DNA from: Diplonema papillatum
Lineage: Eukaryota > Euglenozoa > Diplonemea > Diplonemida > Diplonemidae
Reading direction: 5' to 3'
Length of the DNA: 64,000 bases
Assembly (NCBI GenBank): GCA_030068145.1
Contig: JAPJBO010000855.1
Location: forward strand, 34,717 to 98,716
How positions within the stretch are numbered: the first letter of the stretch is position 1; each line of letters opens with the position of its first letter. Under the pieces are notes generated by a model. That model saw only the letters and a program-made list of their open reading frames with translations, did no database searches and had not been told where the DNA came from. Below are positions 30,920 to 39,630 of the stretch, in pieces. The position numbers and the translations under genes were made by a program.

Positions 30920-31640
30920 AGACTCGCAGAGAAGCGTCGCCTTTGTGGCGGACCGACAACTAGGTTCGGAAGCCCTGTTCGCACACTGATTCGGTGTAGG
31001 CGTTCACGAAGAAATGCGTAGTTTTGTTTTATTCTTTCACGAAGAAACTTGCGACGGATTTCCAGCGGAAGGACTCCACTACTCGCAGATCGGTATGTTG
31101 TCGCTTCTGTGGCGTACCGACAACTAGGTTCGGAAGCCCGGTCGCACACTGATTCGGTGTAGGCATTCACGAAGAAATGCGTAGTTTTGTTTTATTAGAG
31201 TGCAAGTTCGCTTAGGGATCCGGGGTTTTATAGTCTCCGGGTGACCGTAGTCATAAAGGTTCCTTCAAGGTATAGTATGTTTGTGTGTATATCCTTGCTG
31301 CCTATTCGACTTACTTTAGCGCGCTCTTTTTTCCTATGTGCTTTGCCAAGTCCATGGCTCTTGTGACCGACACCGAGTTCACGTTCGCGCTTATTCTTTC
31401 ACGAAGAAACTTGCGACGGATTTCCAGCGGAAGGACTCCACGACTCGCAGATCGGTATGTTGTCGCTTCTGTGGCGTACCGACAACTAGGTCCGGAAGTC
31501 CGTTCGCACTGATTCGGTGTAGGCGTTCACGAAGAAATGCGTAGTTTTGTTTTATTCTTTCACGAAGAAACTTGCGACGGAACTCCAGCGGAAGGACTCC
31601 ACAATCAAAGGCGCAGGCAAACCAGCAAGCAGAATTCTGA
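30920..31640. repeat. Tandem array of about 165-bp units split by a family A element
   Basis: Units carry CACGAAGAAACTTGCGACGG, TCCAGCGGAAGGACTCCAC, GGCG-ACCGACAACTAGG and GATTCGGTGTAGGC. About four units are present, the first and last partial. A family A element interrupts the array at 31197-31390. The last unit runs into AAGGCGCAGGCAAACCAG, shared with 26763-26790. Confidence 0.8.
31197..31390 (-). mobile_element. Family A element with 5-bp target duplication
   Basis: TTATT at 31192-31196 recurs at 31391-31395. Neighbouring units show the uninterrupted TTTTATTCTTTCACG. The 194-bp insert runs from AGAGTGCAAGTTCGC to ACGTTCGCGC and includes the GACCGACACCGAG block. It is the longest A element with a verified empty site. 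Confidence 0.8.
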
Positions 31641-31702
31641 TCATGACTTGCCGCCACCTGAGGCCGCGCCTTTCTGTTTCAGGTTCAGCTGGAAGGTGCG
31701 AT

Positions 31703-32345
31703 CGACGAAAGAGAGAGAAAGAGAGACGAGTTAGAGTGCAGGGACCATCTCTCCGGGGAGTATCCGGTCGCCCCACTACTGTCGCGTACTACTACGGCGG
31801 GCGTAAGTCGTTACGTCGTGAGCGCGGTGCGAGCCGCGGCCGTGTCATAGATGATGATGCACCGATGGTGGCACAGCCGGGGGCAGCGCGGAACCTGAGT
31901 GTCTGCAGACAGGACTGCGGTGTGAGTCTGGTTTGTCAGGGGGCTGTTCGTAGCTCGTCACAGCCAGGACCACCCGTGCTACTAGAGCACAGGCGAATCC
32001 GTCACGGGGAGAAGGCCCCTACAACCGTGTCTGAACAACCAGTTAAAAAACTCATGATTGGGGGGGCTTCGGGGTGAGGGGGTCGTTGTTATTGGAGCTG
32101 ATTTTGAAGGATGTGGAAAGGCAAGAAATTTCGAGGTGGTCCGCATTTTGCGACAGGGTATGGGCGTACAGAGTCTTCCGACCCCGTGGTTTGCTTGTGA
32201 TGTTCAGCTTATTGCATGCTTCTGGTGATCGCGGTGATGGGCGTACCGAGAGGGGGGGGAGGGGGTTTGCGGACGGGCGCTTTCATTTTTGGGTTCCCCT
32301 TAACGGCATGGATTGATTTTGGAAAAACAGGTCGTTCAAATGAAA
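31703..32345. repeat. O copy, shared block, C fragment
   Basis: Repeat O is at 31703-31800 (GACGAGTTAGAGTGCAGGG, CCGGTCGCCCCACTAC). A block at 31894-31972 (GTGTGAGTCTGGTTTG, GCTGTTCGTAGCTCGTCAC) recurs at 43880-43934. A degenerate C fragment is at 32170-32245 (TTCAGCTTATTGCATGC). No gene is supported. Confidence 0.5.
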
Positions 32346-32350
32346 CTCTC

Positions 32351-32730
32351 ACCGACCTCAGCTGTTGAAGATCTACGCGCTAAACTTAAGCATATCACTC
32401 AGCGCAGGAAAAGAAAGCAACAGCGATGCTCCTAGTAACGGCGAGTGAACAGGGCAGAGCCCAAGCCTGTATCCCAACCAGGGTTCTTTTACCGTCTTAC
32501 TAGTAAGAACTTCCTTTGCTGAGTGCCAAAGAAGTGGTTGTGCTGTTCAACATTCGTTTTCGAAACTCCCACATCGGTAGCCCGGTGCACGTCAGATTTT
32601 AGAGCCGGCGCTTTGAAAATGCGCGACATCCGTGAGCAACAGTCGAGCCTGCTACCCCTGGACAAGCTCCATGCTGTCAGGTGCCCCGTGAACAAGCCTG
32701 ACCACCGAAGGGACAACCGACCCTGAATCG
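32351..32730 (+). rRNA. 5' fragment of cytosolic large-subunit (28S) rRNA
   Basis: The order GACCTCAG, AAACTTAAGCATATCA, AGGAAAAGAAA and TAGTAACGGCGAGTGAAC at 32354-32450 matches the universally conserved start of eukaryotic LSU rRNA, with divergent positions typical of an unusual lineage. Beyond about 32480 similarity becomes uncertain; the following 250 bases may be a divergent D1 region. The fragment stops at a T-rich stretch where a K SINE is inserted, and the rest of LSU, 5.8S and SSU are absent. It is either an orphan fragment dispersed from the rDNA or part of a fragmented rRNA; an orphan is more likely. Confidence 0.8.
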
Positions 32731-32757
32731 GATCTTTTTTCTTTTTCTGGAGAAGTG

Positions 32758-33066
32758 TAGTCTAGGTACCAGAGAAAGTCTGCTGCACGGGAGCCAAGCT
32801 TCACGTGTTCGGCGGTACTGCAGAGCCACGGGCCTACGGGTCAAGTGGCTACCGATTTCCCAAACCCAAGCATCAAGGCGTGGCGCACCTTGGGGCTTGG
32901 CGCTTGCGCTGAACACAAGCTCGTCGAGACGTCAGCCACAGGGCAGAGCGGACGGGGTTGTGGCTCTGTGCTGCCTCCGACTCAAGCCTTGCAAGCTGTG
33001 GTTGACCGTCACGTTCCTGGACCCGGAGCGGCCTTTTTCTTTTTCTTTTTCTTTTTCTTCTTCTTC
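32758..33066 (+). mobile_element. K SINE, copy 3, with 13-bp target duplication
   Basis: TTCTGGAGAAGTG at 32745-32757 recurs at 33067-33079. The element spans GGTACCAGAGAAAGTC to GGAGCGGCC and a T5C/CTT tail. It lies directly downstream of the LSU fragment. Confidence 0.85.
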
Positions 33067-33079
33067 TTCTGGAGAAGTG

Positions 33080-33601
33080 GTTATGGGCACCACTGCCAGC
33101 CATAGCCCATCAAGAAGAAGAGCAGGCCGAGTTTGGGCCCTCTCTTCAGGTTGTTCTTCTTCGTAGGTCTTGAGTTAGGGATCTCCATGTGAAGCACGGA
33201 CATGTAAACTGTGACAGTGACATGATCTTCAGTTTGGTGTTGGTTCGCTCATTGCTCCGGCTTACATTTTTGGAACACATTGCAATGTCTCGAAAAATAA
33301 ATTGAACCCAGAATGTTGGACCCAAATCAAGTCGCCGCTGCGGCGGTCGCTCCGCTTTTTCGTGTCTGCTACATGACGCGCGTCCAGCCATTTTTTGTTT
33401 TGAGTTTTCCGACGACCCCGCGGGACGTGCAGATTGGTGTCTTTCGACCTCTTGTTTGTTTTTGTGAGGTTCCGCTTGGGTGCATGTGGTCGGTGGGCTT
33501 TTGGGGGGAAAATGTTTCTTGGGGGGGGGAGGAGCTGGAATATAGAAAGCTTTACTTCTTAAGTTTTCTCTAATCAGTATAATTCGTTGTCATTTACCCC
33601 C
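33080..33601. other. Unassigned sequence with C and W
   Basis: A family C copy is at 33405-33490 (TTTTCCGACGACCCC, GTGCAGATTGGTGTC) and a W fragment (AAAATGTTTCTTGGGG) at 33500-33515. The ATTCGTTGTCATTTAC end sequence of the 2-kb element lies at 33582-33597. Confidence 0.5.
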
Positions 33602-35172
33602 CCCCCCTAGGGCTATGTAGGATGGAAACGTTGGAAACGTTTCCGTTTCCGTTTCCGTTTCCGTTTCCTTCTTTTTGGCGGTGGATGGAAACGCCGTTTC
33701 TTTTCAAAAGAAACGGCTGGTATGCCACTAGTATACTGGCTGAAGGTCCGACCGGAAATGTGTTCCGAACGGCGGACCCCGCAATCCAGTGGACAAGGAG
33801 GCTCCGAAAAGAGGGAGGAAGACAGAAAGAAGAAATGAAAAAGGCCGTTCCTGGTCCAGGAACGTGACGGTCAACCACAGCTTGCAAAGCTTGAGTCGAG
33901 GCAGCACAGTGCCACAACCCCGTCCGCTTTGCCCTGTGGCTGACCGCCTCGACGAGCTTGTGTTCAGCGCGAGCGCCAAGCCCCAAGGTGCGCCAAGCCT
34001 TGATGCTTTAGTTTGGGAAATCGGTGGCCGCTTGGCCCGTGGCTCTGCAGTACCGCCGAACACGTGAAGCTTGGCTCCCGTGTAGCAGGTTTTCCCTGGT
34101 ACCTAAAGAGGGAGGAAAGAAGCATAAGAGTTGCGACCGCGTGGAGCAGACGCAACCACACGCATCCGGTTGTGCTGACTTTTGAGGTCTGCAGCTCTTT
34201 ACACCAATGGCTGTTGTGGCGACGATGCTCTGTTATGCGAGGCTGTTGGCCAACGCGCTGAAGACGATCGGGAAAGCACATCCGCTCCAATAAACTACTA
34301 TAATAGACTCTACAGATACGATCGTTCAGCGCCACAGGCTACAAGACGGGTCTTTCGGCGGTGTAAGACAAAGAGTGAGTGCAATCAGCATCAGGAGGTG
34401 AGAAGGGCACACGTATGCCGGGGCAATGTTGAACCCGCCAGAAAAGCGATGGCCACGCAGTAACGTGTGCGTTAAACATCGCTTGCCACAGTGCACCTTG
34501 CATACGACGACGGGTGGCAACCGTCACCGGAAGGGGCGGTGTTGTCGGAGCATAGACAACGACGGCAGGAAGAACCCACCAACAGTGCAGAAGAGGACGG
34601 CAGATTCAAAAAGCCCCACTCACATGAGAACGTGGGTTGGAAGCATCAGAAGACGAAGTGGTAGGCACAGAAGAGTGGAATCTGGTGTCAGAAAACATCC
34701 ACATGTGACGACATTCTGCATCATTAGCTTGTGGTTACCTATTTGCTCGTGTCAGGATCGCCGACGAAAGAAAGCGGTGAGCACCGGCGACTGCTCTGCA
34801 CAAACGAGACCGCGACGACACACAAGAAGGGGCCGAGCCAAGTCGAAGAACAGCCCAGGAAGGGCCCTGAAGAGTCAGAGAGCCCGCCAGAAGACGGATG
34901 GAAGAGAAGTGCCGCTGATAGATCAAAAGAAGAAGGTGATCCCGCCCTCTGAAAGGAAAGCCAAAATTTGGCTGGAAACGGACACCCGACGGACACACAG
35001 AAGGACCCTGCGAAGTGGTATCTTATAGGACCCCTCAGCATGAAGAGCCTTCCGGCGTTTCTTTTAAAAGAAACGGAAACGTTTCCGTTTCCGTTTCCGT
35101 TTCCTTTTCTTATTTCGAAAAAACTAAAAGAAACGGCGTTTCCATCCAACTTAGCCCTAGGGGGGGTCAAAA
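33602..35172. mobile_element. Q: 1.57-kb element with inverted ends and GTTTCC tracts
   Basis: CCCCCCCTAGGGCTA-GT-GGATGGAAACG at the left is matched inverted by CGTTTCCATCCAACTTAGCC then CTAGGGGGGG at the right. Next to both ends are direct GTTTCC hexamer tracts and GCCGTTTCTTTT-type palindromes (25 bp at 33693-33717). The interior has a K SINE in minus orientation and a weak 200-codon basic frame (34426-35028) with no known domain. This is probably a non-autonomous TIR DNA transposon; a target duplication cannot be judged in the flanking C/G runs. Confidence 0.5.
33821..34104 (-). mobile_element. K SINE, copy 4, minus strand, with 13-bp target duplication
   Basis: AAAGAGGGAGGAA at 33808-33820 recurs at 34105-34117. 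The element is the reverse complement of the other K copies and lies inside Q, so it is younger than Q. Confidence 0.85.
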
Positions 35173-36341
35173 GCTGTCAAAATAGTCATTTTTTTGGGAA
35201 CCACTTAGGGGCTCCTAAAAAGGCAATACAATTTGGTAAACCGCCCCAGAACCGTATAGAAATGCCTAAAACATGCTTTTTGCTGCTGAAGTGCCCCGAA
35301 AAGCCTTTTTACGAGTGCCCAATTTTTGGACTCAGGTGGACACCGTTTGTACGGTGTTCCTTTTTTAAGGTGCCAACCCAAAAATGAGTGACAGCATAAC
35401 CGAAGAAGGAAAACAACACTGCCCAAACCTATGTATTTTACTCAAAAGACTTTCCTGAGAGTTGGGGATGGTGGGCTCGTAGGAGGCATTGACAAGCGAC
35501 TCAATGAGGTACGGCTTCGTAACGTGCCGCCCCCTCGAGTCCTTGACGTCAGCGCCAGCTTTCGTAGTGGCCTGTGTCGTGTAGCGTGCTACCGCAAGCT
35601 ACAGAACCTGCCCTGAGCTGCTATGTCGTGGCAGTCCTAAGAAATCCACCGCCGAACCTTTTCGTTCAAGTCCAGTTTTCTATTTTGTTCAAGCTCAACG
35701 TGCGTTGGGGTTAGGTACCAGAGATACACCCGTGACCAGTATTGTCTTCCGTGCGTGTGCAATGCGACCCTTTCGGTGGTGTACGAAAGGCGAACTTGAA
35801 TAAAAAGACACTGTCGCGTGCATCCCTTCAACAAACACGTTGGGATCTGGAAAGTCCCACTACGGATGAAGAGCATCTCATTGTTTTTCTCGAAAGACAT
35901 CGAACTGTGTGAATATCGCTCAGCAGAAGTTCGGGGAAGAGCTCTGCCTGCGGTGTCAACAACCCTCAGCTTGCGCAGATCTCAGAGAGCCTTTTGGGAC
36001 GTTGTTACCATCCAGACGAACGTTCATAGCTACCTTCCTCCTGGTGTCGTTTGCCCTTTTGCTGTCCATTTGTGGCTGCCTGTACGTGATTGTAGCCTCA
36101 TCTTTGCATGGTATGAACAGTGAAGCACACCACAGGCTGCCAGCCGTACCAAACGGTGTCCACCCTAAAACCATCAACTAATACACCCCCCTGGGCAGTT
36201 CCATGAAACTTTCCCCAAAACACGTTTCCGGTTGCATTTCTGAGGCGGGTTGCATTTTTTTTTAGCCTTAACTGCCGTTAAGTCTACAGGCTGAAAATGT
36301 CACCATTTTTGACGCAAAAAAAACCTTTTGACCCCCCCTAC
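35158..36341. mobile_element. Candidate second inverted-end element beside Q
   Basis: TAGGGGGGGTCAAAAG at the left is exactly inverted as CTTTTGACCCCCCCTA at the right, 1.18 kb away, with weaker inner inversions (GTCAAAATAGTC against GTCACCATTTTTGAC). Inside, a + strand frame at 35909-36181 encodes a hydrophobic run (FIATFLLVSFALLLSICG) without an ATG. The element is inferred only from its ends and could be chance in G/C-rich ends shared with Q. Confidence 0.35.
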
Positions 36342-36384
36342 CCCCCCCCCTGAGGCCTAAAATTTTGGCCGAGGGGCACGGTGC

Positions 36385-36550
36385 ACTAGTAAAAGTGAAA
36401 AAGGTGTTTTGACTAGTCATTTTACTAGTGAAAAAGCATGACTAGTGCACTAGTAAAAATGACTATGCACTAGTAAAAACACTAGTAAAAATGACTAGTG
36501 CACTTGTAAAAATGACTAGTGCACTAGTCAAAATGACTAGTTCCTAGTAA
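36385..36550. repeat. ACTAGTGCACTAGT palindrome array
   Basis: About nine ACTAGT hexamers occur in 165 bp, several as the 14-bp palindrome ACTAGTGCACTAGT separated by AAAAATG. A small cluster of the same kind is at 5335-5420. Confidence 0.75.
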
Positions 36551-36968
36551 AATCCACCTGTTCCGAACCGAAATCTGGGCTGGTTTGTAAATTTCAGAGG
36601 TCCCACCGCACAACTGTACCCTACCGTTGCGCTTGCGTTGTGTCGAATAATGTTGACCGGGAAAAAGTCGAAATACTTTTCAAAACCCCAAAACCTGGCC
36701 AAAAGTCCAAAAAGGTTCCGGTCCAAGATTTTACAGTAGGGTTCACGCCCATAAGGAAGTTTAGAATCCGGGAATACGATAGGATATGATACATGTGGTG
36801 TCTACAGTCAAGGGCGCGCCCAAGTCCGTCAACAGCGCCTACAACTTGGAGAAGGTGCTACTTTAGCCAGCTCAAGGTGCGAGTCGCTGAGCGTAGTCGG
36901 CACGCGGCATCGCCGGGCCTTACGGAGCAGGCAGCGCAATCGCCGGCCTTACGAGAGGGCCAGCGCAT

Positions 36969-37225
36969 GCCGCGAAGGACTCGACCTCGGCGAGCTCGCA
37001 GTGAAGCGAGCGCCGCTGAGTGAAGGCGACGTCTTGGCCGCCGAGTGGCGGACACGCGCGTTTTTTGACGCGGTGGATGCCGACGACAGCGGGCTGCTGA
37101 CGTTCAAGGAGTTGATCAAGTATAGCCGGTCCCGGACGTCGTGTTCCGCACGTGGTCGCCGACGGGGGCAATCTCATGAGTGCCCCGCCAGCTGCTTGTC
37201 TACGCGACCCAGGCTACGCCCATAG
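36969..37225 (+). CDS. EF-hand coding fragment
   Basis: The translated stretch FFDAVDADDSGLLTFKEL contains a complete EF-hand loop (DADDSGLLTFKE: acidic at 1, 3 and 12, Gly at 6, Leu at 8) preceded by an amphipathic helix. It is in a GC-rich island unlike the repeats around it. After the helix the frame continues into basic low-complexity sequence, while another frame stays open to about 37255 and ends near AAG/GTAACC, so an exon boundary or a frameshift is possible. A single EF-hand without a clear start suggests an exon or a decayed host gene. Confidence 0.4.
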
Positions 37226-37255
37226 TCATGATCGTGCAACCACGAGTTTTAAGGA

Positions 37256-37519
37256 CGAACAGAAACTAAAGGTAACCTGAACCAATTTGGACGCGTTGCG
37301 GCCCGGAATTCGGGAAGCTTTGGAATGTTCGCACAATCTGCCGGTCCCATCATTGGTGTAACGGAAACACGAAACGAGTGCAAAAGCTGCTTGGTCAGAC
37401 TTCAAAATACCGCCAAAAAGTGAAAATCCCAGGGAAAAGTCCAAAAAGAAATTCGGTCCAAAGAATTCCGGGTCCAATGATTTTCCGGAACGCAGTTTCC
37501 AACGCATTCCGTACCCTCT
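37256..37519. other. Unassigned stretch
   Basis: I see no repeat or gene here. Confidence 0.2.
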
Positions 37520-37785
37520 TTTCCGGAAGATAACGTTATCTTTTTTCTTTTCTCTCTGGCGCTCTTTTTCTCTCTATCTCTCTCTTTGGCTAGCAAAGCG
37601 ACTATTGCGAAAACGACACCACGACCACATCCCGTAATGAATGTATCAAGGGCCCCCACGTTCTACATGTTGTGGGGGGGGGGGCCGTTGTATAATGGTT
37701 TAGCTTGAAGGGAATTGAAAGGTTGAAAAAGGTTTTTGGGGGGGGTAAAGTCTAGGGGGGGGGGGTATATGACAACGAATTATAC
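37520..37785 (+). repeat. Dispersed repeat pair, order 2
   Basis: TTTTCCGGAAGATAACGTT to GTTCTACATGTTG is followed directly by CCGTTGTATAATGG-TTAGC. At 6190-6470 the same two blocks occur in the opposite order. G-runs separate them, and the right side carries ATGACAACGAATTATACTG, an end sequence of the 2-kb inverted element. Confidence 0.6.
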
Positions 37786-39630
37786 TGACTTTTTTTTTTT
37801 TTTTTTGTTGTTGTTTCTTTTTTTTTTTGCGTTGGCGCTGCAACGAGGGGCGCACTGACCCCTTTGGGCAGCAGCAGCTGGATCCGGGTGAGGGGCCACA
37901 ACACGAACGGATCCATCGGGCGAGAGGCGCGTTACCAATTTGGTCGGAGAGCAGGGGACACCCACCACGGGAAATGGCTTCATCATCTACACCGAAGAGC
38001 GAGTGAAGGTCGTTTTCACGCTGTGCATCAGGAAAATGACGAACGCGTGTCGGTAGCTTCAGCACCTGAGGTCCCTTCGGTTCTTTGTCTGCAGCGTAAT
38101 CGAGCATTTCCTTCCAAGCTGGCGCGTATGTTCAAAAAAAAAAAAAAAAAAAAAAGCGTATTGGGTTCCCGAATTGAAGGTCCCTGTTTGCGGTTTCTTG
38201 TGGATTGTGGTATATTTTCGTGTTCTCTCGATTGATCATTGTTTTAAACTTTTTAGCGTTTATTTGAGGGTTTTTGTGTTTCCGACGATCCCGTATGGGC
38301 TGCAGATTTTGTTTTTTGTTTCGCTGTCTTGAAACGGCTTGGTCCGGGAACTTGAAGGAGGGGGGGGGAAAGGCTCCTGGGGGGGGGGGGGAAGCATAGC
38401 CACTGCACTTAGTCGTTTACCTCCCCCCTTTCTGCACTGGGATACTCACTGGGATTGTAGCGTTTATTTGGGCCGCTTCAGGCTCCCGAAATCCGGTCCT
38501 CTATCTACTGTTGCTCGATCGGACAGTGCCGTGGTGTTAACACTGAATGGATTATGGCTGAACGCTTCTAGAACCATGCGTAGCGGAACAAGTACCCCAC
38601 TGGAATACAAGAACGTGCTGGGAATGGTACTGTGTGTAGCGTTTCAACACGCGCTGTCCTACAAAGGAAAGGCGGTAAACGACGAAGGACTCCAGTGCCT
38701 GGTGGGGGGAGCGTTCAGGAATTGTCAGCATCCCTTGTGATTCCGGGGGGGTTCAGTATCTCCCCCCCCTTCAAGTTGCCCCCAGAGGTGGTGAGGGTTG
38801 GACTTTCTATATTTTTTTTTTTTGTGATTTTGTTTTGCCAACTATTTCTTTTTTGAATCAGCTTTTTTTTTTTTTTTTTTTTGTTGTTGTGTTTTCTAGT
38901 CGGTGCTCAAATGGAACCATAAAAAACGAAAAAGTAAGGTGCCTTAGGGGACTAGTCCCTGTGGGAAATGTGAAGGTGCCTAACGGGGAATTGTTTTCTC
39001 GACTTTGTCAGTAGGGGACATTTTTCAGAGTTTGTGACCGACACCAAGTTCTCGCCAGGATAAGTGAGTGTTCTGGGGCCCCACGTCTTCCGAGTTGAGC
39101 GTTGAGTTCTGCAATGTGCAAGTGCCATCAAGGCAAGCACAGTTGAGCAGGAGTTGCTCTGTAAACCGTACCGGTCCATTGTCCGCACGTAACGCAACGT
39201 AGGGACAAGTCCCCGTTGGGCACATTTCACGTTGGGATTAGTCTCCTGAGGCACTTTTCCAAAAACAAAAAACAAGTCGGGCACGCCTGTCTTTGATAAA
39301 ACCTGACAGTAAGCGAGCGCTGATCCGTAGATGGTAGCACACGGTGCACACAGAGAAGAAGAAGAAGAAGAAGAGTTTGAATAGAGTATCTATTTGGTAT
39401 CGGAAAGTAGGTGCGAGATCAGGCAAACCTTGTGCACTAGCTTCGTTTAACCGTGAATCTAATAATCAGGGCTTACCCCACATTCTCGCTTTCATTTATT
39501 TCCATTCTCCCCAAGTATTAATGCCGATCCGCAAGAATAGCCGCACGCGCCGGGCCGCGCTGAAGCGTCGACGGGTGATGGATCCTGACTGGGCGGCTGC
39601 TGAGGAAGCGGCGGACGGGGCCACGCGGGA
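37786..39630. other. Repeat fragments and unassigned sequence
   Basis: A G 3' fragment with a long A tail is at 38038-38154. A C fragment is at 38277-38312. T-runs lie at 38810-38822 and 38863-38882. A block at 39090-39170 (GTGCAAGTGCCATCAAGGC) recurs near 6488. A GAA microsatellite is at 39355-39375. No host gene is supported. Confidence 0.35.

Noticed and set aside
34426-35028. 200-codon basic frame inside Q as a transposase
   Set aside because: No catalytic motif, zinc finger or recognisable fold; overlapping frames are equally open.
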